Source: Pseudobdellovibrionaceae bacterium
Lineage (GTDB): Bacteria; Bdellovibrionota; Bdellovibrionia; Bdellovibrionales; UBA1609
Direction: 5' to 3'
DNA: 64,000 nucleotides
NCBI GenBank assembly: GCA_947444305.1
Contig: CANEZP010000010.1
Location: forward strand, 62,001-126,000
The position numbers and the translations under genes were made by a program. Positions within the stretch are counted from its first letter, which is position 1; each line of letters opens with the position of its first letter. The notes under the pieces are model-generated. The model had not been told where the DNA came from. It worked only from the letters and a program-made list of their open reading frames with translations, and made no database searches. Below, piece after piece: positions 51,234 to 60,897 of the stretch.

Positions 51234-51614
51234 ATGAATAATCTTATCCAACTCATCCAAGACGCCGACGTCGCGTCCGTGCAAATGGAACAAGCCCGTC
51301 AGGCCGTCGAGGCCGCTAAATCCGCTTTCGAAGCGGCTAAGGCCCAGGCCGATGAAGCCAAAACCAACTTCGATTCCGTAGTGGCGCGCGCCGACGAGCT
51401 CGGCGTTCCGCGTGCGAAGCTGCGCAAGTTGATCGAAGAACGTTCGGCCGCGCTCATGGCCTCGGGGCTCATGGGTTCCACCACTCCGTCCGCGCCCAAA
51501 GTGGCAAAGCCCGCACGCAAACGTCCCAAGACCGAAAAGTCGGAAGACGATAACAGCGTTATTCTAGAATCAATGGAAGACATGCCCGAGACCAGCCCCG
51601 AACAAATGATGTAG
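51234..51614 (+). CDS. Small coiled-coil protein with basic/acidic tail, unknown
   Basis: A 126-residue cytosolic protein. Residues 1-75 are an Ala/Gln/Glu-rich coiled coil; the rest is a Lys/Pro-rich linker (APKVAKPARKRPK) and an acidic, Met-rich end. CAGGAG lies 9 bases before the ATG. It may be a structural or DNA-associated partner. No family recognised. Confidence 0.55.
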   Translation: MNNLIQLIQDADVASVQMEQARQAVEAAKSAFEAAKAQADEAKTNFDSVVARADELGVPRAKLRKLIEERSAALMASGLMGSTTPSAPKVAKPARKRPKTEKSEDDNSVILESMEDMPETSPEQMM

Positions 51615-51723
51615 GGTCCGTGCGGCGTGGTCGCGTCTACATCTGATTTAAAACGGAAGCGCACCGTCTCTATGATGAGTCGTTTGATTGTCTGTCGTTT
51701 GGAAGCGGTGATGACGCATCTTA

Positions 51724-51739
51724 TCCTGTCTAGACAGGA
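51724..51739. promoter_or_regulatory. Perfect 16-bp palindrome
   Basis: TCCTGTCTAGACAGGA is a perfect inverted repeat in the 219-base gap between 51614 and 51834. Both flanking genes end here, so it is not placed as a promoter operator; it may be a hairpin at the end of either transcript. No T-run follows. Confidence 0.35.
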
Positions 51740-51833
51740 AACGTTGCGTTGGGTGCAGATAAACTAAATTTATATTTAGTCCCGGAATCTTTTTTCCGTG
51801 AAGGCCGCGACCCGCTCCCGGCAAAAAACTAAA

Positions 51834-52430
51834 CTACAGCTGAACTTCTACTTCTTCGAGCGAGAGTTCGTCGAAGTCGACGACGTTGTTTGAACCTTCG
51901 GAAGAGTTAAGCGTCAGGGATAGCTTCCAGTAGCTTCCGGCGAGCTGGCCGGGTTCGATCACGTACTCGTAACGTTCCCACGAGGAAGATTTAATTTTGA
52001 TTTTGTTTACGGTTTCGGGTGCGTAAGCGCCGGGATTCGTAAGGCTTACGAAGCCGGTATCGACTTGCGCGTAGGGATATCGTTCGGCCGCCGCGGCTTG
52101 ATCAAGGGTAACCGCGCGGGCCCAAAAGCTGAGTAAATATACTTTATTTGGGTTCATGGCGGGTAAGCTTTCGGGCTCGACCGATCCTTTAAAAATCCGA
52201 AGTCCCAGTGCTCCGGCGTGCGCAGCTTCGGGAATCGCTTCAACGGAACCGCTAGCCGGCGGTAAATTGTTGTAGCCGATCGTGCCGCGTTCGAAACCGG
52301 CGTTCGTGACGTAATTGGTTAGGCTGTTGAGCACGGTGTACGTCGTTTTAGGGCGGGCGCAGTTTTGATAGCCAACCAGAATAGCCGACGCGAGCACGAT
52401 TAGGGACAATCGCTTCTTCAATTGTGTCAT
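51834..52430 (-). CDS. FQNC-type lipoprotein with carbohydrate-binding-like domain
   Basis: A 198-residue protein whose signal ends Y-Q-N-C (Cys24). The mature domain (NAGFERGTIGYNN ... VDFDELSLEEVEV) resembles CBM4/9 or CenC-like jelly rolls, with the usual Asn-Gly-Phe-Glu start and final D-E-L-S strand, similar to the C-terminal domain of the PL9-like lyase at 42696. No catalytic domain. It may bind matrix polysaccharide at the surface. Confidence 0.6.
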   Translation of the reverse strand: MTQLKKRLSLIVLASAILVGYQNCARPKTTYTVLNSLTNYVTNAGFERGTIGYNNLPPASGSVEAIPEAAHAGALGLRIFKGSVEPESLPAMNPNKVYLLSFWARAVTLDQAAAAERYPYAQVDTGFVSLTNPGAYAPETVNKIKIKSSSWERYEYVIEPGQLAGSYWKLSLTLNSSEGSNNVVDFDELSLEEVEVQL

Positions 52431-52586
52431 GTACTTATCTTAGCGCTTCCGGGCGCTTGTCCCATACCGTTATTTAACACGTTGGCCTTTAATGCACCAA
52501 TCCGGGATGGTGTCTCAATTCGATCAAAGTCTGGGCCGCCCAGATTGCGCGTGAGTTGGCCGCGTCGCTGATGGTTCAATCTACTT

Positions 52587-54269
52587 ATGGGTTTATGGTT
52601 TCTGCTCAACGTGATCGTTTTTCTCGGCGCGGGTTCGGCCGCTTTGTACGCGCACTTCCAATCTACGGGATTGCCGAAGGCGCCGGCGGACTTTATAAAC
52701 TCCACGGTGCTGACGGCGGTCTTCTTGCTGTTCACGACCTTCGGATTGCTGTCGCGGCGAACGGGCGCGAGGGCCGCCGCCGTGGGTATCTGTTTTTGGA
52801 TCGCGTTCGCTCCGGCCGCGCTCTACCTTGGTCCTTTGTTGCCGGCCACGCAGGATTTTACGACGGGCCTGAATATATTCCGAGCGCTTGCGCCGACCAC
52901 GCCCGTTTTACTCGCGACCCTTTTTCAACAAACCATTTTAACGACGTTGCTGTGTTTACTGTTCGCGCTTAAATCTTTGCAGACCTTTTTGTCGGCAGGC
53001 ATGGACGAAGCCGTCGGTGCCGCGCGGCCCGCAGCCTGGAAGATGGGCGCCGCAACACTTGCGCTCGGATTATTTTTATTTACCGATCACTTGATGCCCG
53101 GGCATAAACCGCAAGCTCCCCTAAAGGCAAAGGTCCCGGCGGCCACGCCGGCGCGCGTGGATAAAATAAATCCGCGGGTTGCGGCACCGGCTCGCTATTC
53201 CGACGCCGAGGTGATGACGGCCGAAGCCGGTCTCAACGGACGTGGTGTACGGGCCTGCCGCATCTCACTTGATGAGTCGCGATTGCTGTTGGTGTCGAGC
53301 GACGGTCAGGCTCACGTCGTCGACCTGCGCTCGGGCCGGGTAGCGTCGTACCAAAGTAAAATTGCAACGCGCAATTGGCCCGCTTCGTTTGCCGACCCGC
53401 ACACCAGCCCGATCGGCCCCGACGCCGATATGTATTTCGATTCCGACCGCAACATGGTTTTGCGTTTTTCGGATCCCAAGTACCGCTATCCGATCGGGGG
53501 AGGCGCGAATGAGTTCATCTCTTTCACCTCATCGCCCCAACAAATTATAGTTTACAATCGCGACTCGCGTACGCTGCGCAGAATTGAGCTTCCGCTCGGC
53601 ACCGTGATCTGGACTCTTCGGTTGACCGCGCCGGCAAATATGCCCGCTTGGACCAGCGCCGACTTTACCCGAATGATTTTTACCGTGGGCGGTAAGCGCA
53701 TCACAATGGTGGGCATGCGTGACGGCCGGTCGATGGAAGTGCCGGGGTCGTTTGAATCCATTCGGCGCGTTCAATTCGGTAAAGATTGGGTACGTTTGAG
53801 TGGTCTTTCTCAGAACGGTGAAAGCAATCTCCTTTATCGCACCACCAACGGCAACATCGCGGCGGGCGCACCTCTCCCCGAGATTGAGCTTTCCGAAGTC
53901 AGCGCCGAGCGCGGGCTCTACATCAATCAAAAAGCGCCGGTAAAAATCCTTACGCTGGCGGGTGATTACGCCGGGCCGGAATTGAGCGGGGATTTATTGT
54001 TCTCGGCGGTGCTCGATCCCGACCGTTACGTCATCGCGGCGGAAGATCAGCAGCCCCAGTTGACGCTCGTTGATCTAGATACGAAGCTAAAATCGGGCGT
54101 AGGCAAGATGCATAACCTTCGTTTCACGAAGAACTCAACCTGCTTTACGGTCTCCTCGACAAAACGAATTTTCGCCGTGTCCGTCGGTGATCAAGTCGAA
54201 ATCTTTTGGTCCGCGTTTTTAGCGGCCGACCAATTTCGCTCGGTCGTTTTGACCTTGCCGATCAAATAA
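52587..54269 (+). CDS. Membrane protein with C-terminal beta-propeller-like domain
   Basis: A 560-residue protein with five likely membrane helices in the first 180 residues (starting LWFLLNVIVFLGAGSAALYA) and then about 360 residues of WD40/YVTN-like strands (SLDESRLLLVSSDGQAHVVDL, and later ADYAGPELSGDLLFSAVLDP-like turns). The propeller would sit on the periplasmic side. No enzymatic motif; the role is unknown. A terminator follows directly. Confidence 0.6.
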   Translation: MGLWFLLNVIVFLGAGSAALYAHFQSTGLPKAPADFINSTVLTAVFLLFTTFGLLSRRTGARAAAVGICFWIAFAPAALYLGPLLPATQDFTTGLNIFRALAPTTPVLLATLFQQTILTTLLCLLFALKSLQTFLSAGMDEAVGAARPAAWKMGAATLALGLFLFTDHLMPGHKPQAPLKAKVPAATPARVDKINPRVAAPARYSDAEVMTAEAGLNGRGVRACRISLDESRLLLVSSDGQAHVVDLRSGRVASYQSKIATRNWPASFADPHTSPIGPDADMYFDSDRNMVLRFSDPKYRYPIGGGANEFISFTSSPQQIIVYNRDSRTLRRIELPLGTVIWTLRLTAPANMPAWTSADFTRMIFTVGGKRITMVGMRDGRSMEVPGSFESIRRVQFGKDWVRLSGLSQNGESNLLYRTTNGNIAAGAPLPEIELSEVSAERGLYINQKAPVKILTLAGDYAGPELSGDLLFSAVLDPDRYVIAAEDQQPQLTLVDLDTKLKSGVGKMHNLRFTKNSTCFTVSSTKRIFAVSVGDQVEIFWSAFLAADQFRSVVLTLPIK

Positions 54270-54301
54270 AAAAAGGGACCCGTTGCCGGATCCCTTTTTT
54301 T
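54268..54301. terminator. Bidirectional intrinsic terminator
   Basis: AAAAAAAGGGA (54268-54278) and TCCCTTTTTTT (54291-54301) pair across a 12-base loop, with T-runs on both strands. It separates the convergent genes ending at 54269 and 54333 and would stop transcription from either side. The clearest terminator in the window. Confidence 0.88.
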
Positions 54302-54332
54302 ATCTTTAGTCTTACTTAAATTTCCGGTCGAA

Positions 54333-55055
54333 TTAGCGAGCGGTGTATTTTACGCCAGACAACGAAGCGGGAGCGGGGTTGCCGTTTTCCAAAGTCTCCG
54401 TGCCGAGAACCAAAACTTTACCGTCGAAAATGCGGTAAACGTTTTTGTTTTCACGGGGAACGGTGTCTTTCGAGCAGTTGATTTTTTTATCTTGTGCTTG
54501 AGCGGTAACGTCTTGTTTACCGTCTTTTTTCCAGTCTGCTTTGCCGCAGAGGCTGATGTTATTCAAAGTCGCAGCACCTTCTTCGCTAGCGGGAGTGACC
54601 GAGACAGACTTGTAGGAGATGTCCATCGGGCGTCCGCCGTCGTTGGTGGCTTGGTTCTTAGAAATGTTGAACGTACCTTGTTCGGTTAAGCGGTAAGCTT
54701 CACCATCACAGTTTGCGTTAGCGAAACGAACGGTCGTGCGAGTGATGTTTGAACCTTCGAAACGGAAAGCTACGCGCTGAGTTTTAACGGAATTAACGGT
54801 GGCGGCTTTTGCGCCCTCTTTGAGGCCTTCGATAATGCCTTCTTTTTTGGTCGTTTCAACGGCATGTTCAACGCCGTTTGCTACGCCGGTCTTCACTGCT
54901 TCTGCGGGAACGTTCATGCATTCCGATTCAAAGTTTTTACCTTGAAGTTCTTTATCTTGAAGCGCTTCTTTCGCGTTAGTGAAGGGGTTTTTGTCATCGC
55001 GGCCGCAAGCAACGGCGAGTAAGGACATAGTCGCAAGTACGAGAATCTTTTTCAC
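54333..55055 (-). CDS. Lipoprotein of unknown function
   Basis: A 240-residue protein with a standard lipobox (L-A-V-A-C-G, Cys17). The body is mixed charged/beta with four further Cys. No recognised family. A conventional GGAGG lies 6 bases before the start. The 235-base upstream gap to glgX shows nothing recognisable beyond a short palindrome at the ribosome site. Confidence 0.65.
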   Translation of the reverse strand: MKKILVLATMSLLAVACGRDDKNPFTNAKEALQDKELQGKNFESECMNVPAEAVKTGVANGVEHAVETTKKEGIIEGLKEGAKAATVNSVKTQRVAFRFEGSNITRTTVRFANANCDGEAYRLTEQGTFNISKNQATNDGGRPMDISYKSVSVTPASEEGAATLNNISLCGKADWKKDGKQDVTAQAQDKKINCSKDTVPRENKNVYRIFDGKVLVLGTETLENGNPAPASLSGVKYTAR

Positions 55056-55290
55056 GGGGGGACCTCCGAGGTCGTTAGGGTGTTGCTGAACAGTAGAGCA
55101 ACCGCAATGCCGCTGCTGGCGCGGGTTTAAACGGACGTAGCTTTATTGATGAGGAAATATATCCCGCCCGCGTGGAGACATGACGCGTGGTACGTTTTTG
55201 GAACTTAAATTCTCTTGTAAGGATTACTTGAGATTTCACTCTAAATCCGGCATCAAATGATCATTCTGAATTGGAAACATTGGGGGGCCG

Positions 55291-57510
55291 ATGATCACAA
55301 CAGTCGTCTCGGGATTGTGCCTTGCTTTAGGGGCGTGCTTTACCGGACAAAATTTGCAGTTTCGTTTGTTTTCTCAAAACGCCACGCGGATGGAAGTCTG
55401 CCTCTTCCGCGAAACGCAAAATCACGACGCCATAAAATGTTTTCTGATGGAACGCGAACCTGCCTCCAATATATGGAGCGCGAATATCGGCGAAGACGAG
55501 CTGCGGTCACTCCGCCTCAAAGACTCAACCATCTATTATGGATACCGAGCATGGGGGCCCAATTGGCCGTACGATCCGGCGTGGAAGCCCGGGAGCCAGG
55601 CAGGCTTCATCGCCGACGTGGACGGTGAGGGACATCGATTTAACCCGAATAAGCTAACCCTCGATCCCTACGCGCGTGAAATTAGTCACGGTCTCGATCA
55701 GGTCACCGACATGACGATTTTCGAAACAGGGCCGCTTCACCGCACGCGCGATAGCGCCCGCTCGGTGCCGAAGGGTGTGATCCTTACGCAGGCGGCGCAA
55801 GCCTTCGCGCATAAGAAACCGGCCGGCGCATTTAAAGACGACGTCGTCTACGAAGTGCACGTGAAAGGTTTTACGAAAAGTGATTTGTCCATCCCGCAAG
55901 CTTTGCGTGGCACCTACAAAGGCGCCGCGATGAAGGCCGCTTACTTAAAAGACCTCGGCGTGTCGGTGGTTGAATTTTTGCCGGTGCACCAGAAAGTTTC
56001 CGATCGTAATAATCCCAACTATTGGGGCTACATGACCTTGGGTTATTTCGCGCCCGAGCGCAGTTACGCGTTTGATCAGTCGCCCGGCGGCCCGACAAAA
56101 GAGTTTCGCGCGATGGTTGACGAGTTTCACCGGCACGGCATCAAAGTCATGATCGACGTCGTTTACAATCACACCGGCGAAGGCGGCGCCAATCGCGAAT
56201 CACCGGGAAATAGTTCGATCTTTTCTTTTCGCGGTATAGACAATGCCGTTTACTACGAACTGAACGCGGAAAAAAATCTCTACAACGACAACACCGGTTG
56301 CGGGCATAACATCGCGGCCCATCGCGAGCCGGTGCGCCAATTCGTGATGGATTCACTCAATTATTGGAAAGACGTCATGGGCGTGGACGGCTTCCGCTTT
56401 GACCTCGCACCGGTGCTCGGCAATGTTCCGCAAGACGGAAGGTTTAAGTTCACGCCGGAAGATCCACGCGGCATTCTTCAGCGGGCGGTGCATGAGTTGC
56501 CCGCGCGTTCCGCCCAAGGCGGCGAAGGCGTCGATCTCGTGGCCGAGCCCTGGGGCATCGGCGACGGCACCTACGTGCAAGGACGTTTCCCCGCGGGCTG
56601 GTCCGAGTGGAACGCCGAGGGGTTTCGTGATCCGATTCGCTCTTACTACAACAAACGCGGCGTAGAGCCGGTAAGTCTCGGGCGCGTCGCCAATGCGGTG
56701 TCGGGTTCGGCTTTGCTGTTTCAAGCGAGCGGGCGCAAACCCTTCAACGCCGTTAATATTTTGACCGCGCACGATGGATTCACCGCGCGCGATCTTTTTT
56801 CGTACAACGAAAAGAACAACAATCAACCGTGGCCGTACGGTCCTTCGGACGGCGGTGAAAATCACAATCGCTCCTGGGACCAAGGCGGCGATCCGGTCAT
56901 GCAGCGGCAACTAACCCGCACAGCGCTCATGACGTTACTCCTGTCGGCGGGGACGCCGCACCTTAACGGCGGCGACGAATTCTACCGGACCTTAAAGGGA
57001 AACAACAATCCTTGGAATCTCGATTCGGTCGCAAACTATCTGCCTTGGTCATCGTTGAAGGAGAATCAAAAGTTGCACGCGTTCGTGCGGGCGATCCTCC
57101 GGTTCCGCCGCGAGAATCCCGCGCTTCGTCCGCGCGAATATTATACGGGCACCGCCGCTAACGGAAACGGTCTTAAGGACATCACTTGGTTAAAAGAAGA
57201 CGGCGGAGAGTTGCGTACGCAAGAGTTCGATAGTGAGCACGGATTTCTGGCCTACCGGTTGGATACGAGCCAGGCCAACGGGGCCTCACCGGTGCGTTCG
57301 ATCTACGTAGCGCTCAATGCAGGATTCGAAAACAAAACGCTGCGCCTGCCCGAACCGGCAAAAGGCTTTTCGTGGTACCGCGTCGCCGACTCGGCCGCGT
57401 GGTTTGAAGCCGACGGTAATTTTCATGAACCGGGTACGGAGGCCGCCGTCGGGCGCGAATACAAAATGCACGGTCGCTGTGAGTTACTGTTGGTCGAAAA
57501 GCCTCTTTGA
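55291..57510 (+). CDS. glgX: GlgX-type isoamylase/glycogen debranching enzyme
   Basis: A 739-residue GH13 enzyme that hydrolyses alpha-1,6 branches of glycogen. The N-terminal CBM48-like region (QFRLFSQNATRMEVCLF), RFNPNKLTLDPYAR, the catalytic Asp371 in GVDGFRFDLAP, acid/base Glu419 in DLVAEPWG and Asp495 in LTAHDGFT are visible. The N-terminus is hydrophobic and ends LGACF, but this aligns with the normal G-A-T-W/F start of GlgX domains, so a true lipoprotein signal is unlikely. The end overlaps the convergent acyltransferase gene by 27 bases. Confidence 0.9.
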   Translation: MITTVVSGLCLALGACFTGQNLQFRLFSQNATRMEVCLFRETQNHDAIKCFLMEREPASNIWSANIGEDELRSLRLKDSTIYYGYRAWGPNWPYDPAWKPGSQAGFIADVDGEGHRFNPNKLTLDPYAREISHGLDQVTDMTIFETGPLHRTRDSARSVPKGVILTQAAQAFAHKKPAGAFKDDVVYEVHVKGFTKSDLSIPQALRGTYKGAAMKAAYLKDLGVSVVEFLPVHQKVSDRNNPNYWGYMTLGYFAPERSYAFDQSPGGPTKEFRAMVDEFHRHGIKVMIDVVYNHTGEGGANRESPGNSSIFSFRGIDNAVYYELNAEKNLYNDNTGCGHNIAAHREPVRQFVMDSLNYWKDVMGVDGFRFDLAPVLGNVPQDGRFKFTPEDPRGILQRAVHELPARSAQGGEGVDLVAEPWGIGDGTYVQGRFPAGWSEWNAEGFRDPIRSYYNKRGVEPVSLGRVANAVSGSALLFQASGRKPFNAVNILTAHDGFTARDLFSYNEKNNNQPWPYGPSDGGENHNRSWDQGGDPVMQRQLTRTALMTLLLSAGTPHLNGGDEFYRTLKGNNNPWNLDSVANYLPWSSLKENQKLHAFVRAILRFRRENPALRPREYYTGTAANGNGLKDITWLKEDGGELRTQEFDSEHGFLAYRLDTSQANGASPVRSIYVALNAGFENKTLRLPEPAKGFSWYRVADSAAWFEADGNFHEPGTEAAVGREYKMHGRCELLLVEKPL

Positions 57511-58545
57511 GCTTTTCGCAATCAGCGGGCGCTGATCGGGGCGGCCCATTGCGATGACGAAGGGATTTTCGGCTTGGCGTACGGTGAAATCTTGTTTGGT
57601 TTTTAAACCGTGCCAATCGTTTTCGATTAAAATTTGCCCGACCGAACCGCCGAGCGAACTGCCAGGTCCGAGGAGCACCAAATGATCAGGCGCGAAATCT
57701 TTTAACGCCACCGTGATCGCGCGCGTGAAATCATAAGGTTCAACGACTTGGTGGCCGAGGGTGTAGTGGTAAAGTTCTTCGAGATCGGTCGAATAAGGCT
57801 GCCACACGTAACCGCGCCCGTCGATTAAAGGCACGCTCGGTTTTTGAAAAAGGCTTTGCGGAATTTTTTGAAAAGCTTTTTCGGCAATGTCGCGCAGGAG
57901 CGGCGTGTGGAAGGCCGCGTGGTTGATCAATTGAAACGGGTAATTCTCGATTTGCGGCAACTCTTTCAGTAAAGCCTGGAGGCCGGGCTTGTTCGCGCCG
58001 ATCACGATGTAACCGCCGAGGTAGATCGAGGGATAAACTTCGCAAGCTTCCATCTGAGAGACCTTGTGTACCGCCTGCTCGGCCGCTTGCCAGCGCGTGG
58101 GTGAGAAACGCCATTGTTCATCGCAGACGGGATAGATGACTTGGCCGCCGATGATTTCCTGCTTCATCATCGAGCCCATCGTGTTGATGACTTTAAAGCC
58201 CGCTTCCCAGTCGAGGGCCCCGCCGTAGGCCAATGCCAAATACCAACCCATTGAGTTGCCGGTGACGGCGACGATTTCGTATTTCTCGCGATCGATCGCC
58301 ATGAAGTCGGTGTACGAGCAGGCGTAGATTAATGAAGAGGCGTGCTCGCCGCGCGTGTGCAGTTGCGGCTGAAAAGTTTCGGCGTTGTCGAGTTCGCTGA
58401 TCGTAGGCTCGCCTAGAGCTTGTCGCCGTTGATCGATGTCTTTAATGAAATCCTGTACGTACGCGCCGTGCTGGCGCAAGTACCCAAGGGTTTCTTTAGT
58501 GTAGGTGCCGCGCCCGGGGCAGATGACGACGATTCGTTTTTTCAT
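57484..58545 (-). CDS. FabD-like acyltransferase lacking the malonate-binding arginine
   Basis: A 353-residue protein with the acyltransferase fold: N-terminal C-P-G-R-G, nucleophile Ser98 in GNSMGWYLAL and a later His in NHAAFHTPLL. In E. coli FabD the nucleophile Ser92 is followed 25 residues on by Arg117, which holds the malonyl carboxylate; here the equivalent position (Met123 in NTMGSMM) is not basic. Acyltransferases with this change usually handle monocarboxylic acyl groups. It overlaps the stop of the E1 gene by 4 bases, so a branched-chain acyl substrate is a reasonable guess. It could still be a divergent malonyltransferase. Confidence 0.75.
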   Translation of the reverse strand: MKKRIVVICPGRGTYTKETLGYLRQHGAYVQDFIKDIDQRRQALGEPTISELDNAETFQPQLHTRGEHASSLIYACSYTDFMAIDREKYEIVAVTGNSMGWYLALAYGGALDWEAGFKVINTMGSMMKQEIIGGQVIYPVCDEQWRFSPTRWQAAEQAVHKVSQMEACEVYPSIYLGGYIVIGANKPGLQALLKELPQIENYPFQLINHAAFHTPLLRDIAEKAFQKIPQSLFQKPSVPLIDGRGYVWQPYSTDLEELYHYTLGHQVVEPYDFTRAITVALKDFAPDHLVLLGPGSSLGGSVGQILIENDWHGLKTKQDFTVRQAENPFVIAMGRPDQRPLIAKSSKRLFDQQ

Positions 58546-60740
58546 ACTTTGTTTAACAACCTCAAAGCTTCGGCGACGATTTCGTCACGCGAAGGCAGGC
58601 CGGCGGCCGAAGCTTTGCCGAGGGGGATAAAACAATCGTCGGCCGCGACCACTTTTACGCGTGGGACTTTGACGGATTTTTCAAGCAGGAGGCCGCACAT
58701 CCATTCGCTCCACGAGCCGGTCTTGCGGCACTCGTCGACGATCATGACGTTCGGGCAATTGCCGATCTCGGCGAGCAAGCCTTCTTGATCGATGTCGCTG
58801 AGCCAGCGCATATCGATAATTTTCGTGTGCACTCCGTGTTCGTCGTTCAGAATTTTGGCGGCTTGCCGGGAATAGAAAACGCCGTTGCCGTAGGTGACGA
58901 TGGTAAATTCATCGCTCGACCCGTGCACGCCGAATTCGCCGAGCTTAATTTCGCCGGTCTTCGGGAAAGTCGCGGTCATCGCTTTGTCGTTGGCTTCGTG
59001 CAAATCGCGGGTCATGTAAAGCGCGATCGGTTCAACGAAGACCACCACGCGGCCGCTTTCCCAGGCAAGCTTCGCGCAAGTCCTGAGCATTTGCACGGCG
59101 TCCTCGCCGGTCGCGGGGACGGCGACGACCACGCCCGGAATATCGCGGAAGACGGCGAGTGAGTTGTCGTTGTGAAAATGCCCGCCAAAACCTTTTTGGT
59201 AGGGTAGGCCCGCGATCCGTACGATCATGCCGTTCGTGAATTGCCCTTGGCTAAAGAACGCGAGCGTCGCGGCTTCACCGCGCAATTGGTCCTCGGCGTT
59301 GTGCACGTAGGCCAAGAACTGAATTTCGGGAATCGGCAAAAAGCCGTTGTGCGCGAAACCGATCGCCGTGCCTAAAATAGTTTGTTCATCGAGTGGCGAA
59401 TTAAAAACGCGGCGGGGCCCGAACTTTTTGAACAAACCTTCGGTCACGTTATAAACGCCGCCCTTTTGCGCGACGTCTTCGCCGAAGATAACGGCGCCGG
59501 CGTACTGCTTCATGATTTCTTGTAAGCCTAAGTTAATTAACTTCGCCATGTGCATCGGTTTGTCGAGATCGGCGCCTGCGACTTCGAGCAACTCTTCGTG
59601 GGTCGGCTGCGGCGGCGAAACTTTGGGAAACGCGCAGGCGAGGAGCGACGCGCGTACTTCTTCGCGCTTTAAATATTTGGGCCGCGTTTTCACGTATTCG
59701 CCGATCGCGGCCACGCGCGCTTCGATGTCTTTGTACATCTTCACGATTTCATCGGCGGTGGAAAGATCGTTCTCTAAAGCGAAGCGCGCGGAATGTAAGA
59801 GCGGATCGTTGAACTCCACTTCTTCAATCGTGGGCAGCGTGCGGTAGGACATTTCAATGTCGTTGCCCGCGTGACCGAGTAGGCGCACCGTCTTCGCGTG
59901 CAGGAACACCGGCTTGCGGCGGGTGCGCGCGACGTGTTCGGCTTCTTTGGCCGCGCGGTAAGTGTCGGTTAAACTTAAGCCGTCGCACAAGATATAGTGC
60001 AACCCGGGGCGGTTACCGAACTGCGATTCGAGCCACTGCGACGGTGTCGAGACCGAGATGCCGATGCCGTTGTCCTCGCAAATAAATACGATCGGCATGG
60101 CCACGTTTTGGTGCGCTACCCAAAGCGCGCTATTCACGCCACCGAGCGCGGTCGAATGATTGATCGAAGCGTCGCCGAAGGTGCACATAACGATCGCGTC
60201 GCCGGGCATGACGGCCGTGTCGAGTTTCAAATCTTTCGCGCGATTGATCGAGAGCGCCGCGCCCATGGCCTTCGGCAAGTGCGAAGCGATCGTGCTCGTT
60301 TGCGGCGGCACCATGAGCGGGTGCGAACCGAAGACCTTATGCCGCCCACCGGCGATCGGATCTTCGCTCGAAGCGACGTAGGAGAGCATGGTGTCGTAAA
60401 GCGGATTTGAACCCGGCAACTGTTTGGCCCGCTGGATCATGAACGCGCAGGAGCGGTAATGTACGAAAGCCATGTCGGTGCGGCGAAAAGCTTTGCCCCA
60501 AACGGCGTTGGCCTCGTGACCCGCGCTGCCGATCGTGTAGTAGCATTCGTTTTGGTTTTTTAGGATGCGTGCCCGCAAGTCGAGCTGGCGGCTCATGATT
60601 TGTGATTCAAACAGGTCCATGAATTCGGCGGCGGTGAGTCCGGCTTGTTCGAGACTCGTCGCGCTGCGGGCGGGCGGAAACTTTCCCTCGGGCACGAATT
60701 TTTGAAAGTTCTGATCAACGACTTCGGCTCGATTGTACAT
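58542..60740 (-). CDS. Fused 2-oxoisovalerate (branched-chain 2-oxoacid) dehydrogenase E1 alpha-beta
   Basis: A 732-residue TPP enzyme combining E1-alpha (residues about 1-370, with the TPP motif TFGDASINHS ... CEDN) and E1-beta (about 410-732; EDVAQKGGVYNVTEGLFKKFG, DECRKTGSW). It decarboxylates branched 2-oxoacids and passes the acyl group to lipoyl-E2. The fused form is known in some lineages. The start at 60740 is ATG with GGAG rather far (14 bases) upstream; an earlier start is possible. It is coupled to the FabD-like gene and divergent from an acyl-CoA dehydrogenase. Confidence 0.88.
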   Translation of the reverse strand: MYNRAEVVDQNFQKFVPEGKFPPARSATSLEQAGLTAAEFMDLFESQIMSRQLDLRARILKNQNECYYTIGSAGHEANAVWGKAFRRTDMAFVHYRSCAFMIQRAKQLPGSNPLYDTMLSYVASSEDPIAGGRHKVFGSHPLMVPPQTSTIASHLPKAMGAALSINRAKDLKLDTAVMPGDAIVMCTFGDASINHSTALGGVNSALWVAHQNVAMPIVFICEDNGIGISVSTPSQWLESQFGNRPGLHYILCDGLSLTDTYRAAKEAEHVARTRRKPVFLHAKTVRLLGHAGNDIEMSYRTLPTIEEVEFNDPLLHSARFALENDLSTADEIVKMYKDIEARVAAIGEYVKTRPKYLKREEVRASLLACAFPKVSPPQPTHEELLEVAGADLDKPMHMAKLINLGLQEIMKQYAGAVIFGEDVAQKGGVYNVTEGLFKKFGPRRVFNSPLDEQTILGTAIGFAHNGFLPIPEIQFLAYVHNAEDQLRGEAATLAFFSQGQFTNGMIVRIAGLPYQKGFGGHFHNDNSLAVFRDIPGVVVAVPATGEDAVQMLRTCAKLAWESGRVVVFVEPIALYMTRDLHEANDKAMTATFPKTGEIKLGEFGVHGSSDEFTIVTYGNGVFYSRQAAKILNDEHGVHTKIIDMRWLSDIDQEGLLAEIGNCPNVMIVDECRKTGSWSEWMCGLLLEKSVKVPRVKVVAADDCFIPLGKASAAGLPSRDEIVAEALRLLNKV

Positions 60741-60897
60741 AGAGGAATAACTTACTCCGCGGTGATTCACCCGATCAATCCAAACTTTGGCCGGGGCCTG
60801 AAAAGGTCCGGGGCATGCGCGCGAAAGCACGTCCTAATCTAGGTGGGGGTCACATTGTCCCGTGGACAAGGCTCGAAGGACTCTGTTAAAAATAAAC

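Noticed and set aside
55291-55360. Apparent lipoprotein signal (LALGAC) on the GlgX-type enzyme
   Set aside because: The stretch LGACFTGQNLQFRLFS aligns with the usual G-A-T-W/F-x-G-x-x-x-N-F-x-L-F-S beginning of GlgX/isoamylase domains, so the Cys lies inside the fold and is not a lipobox.
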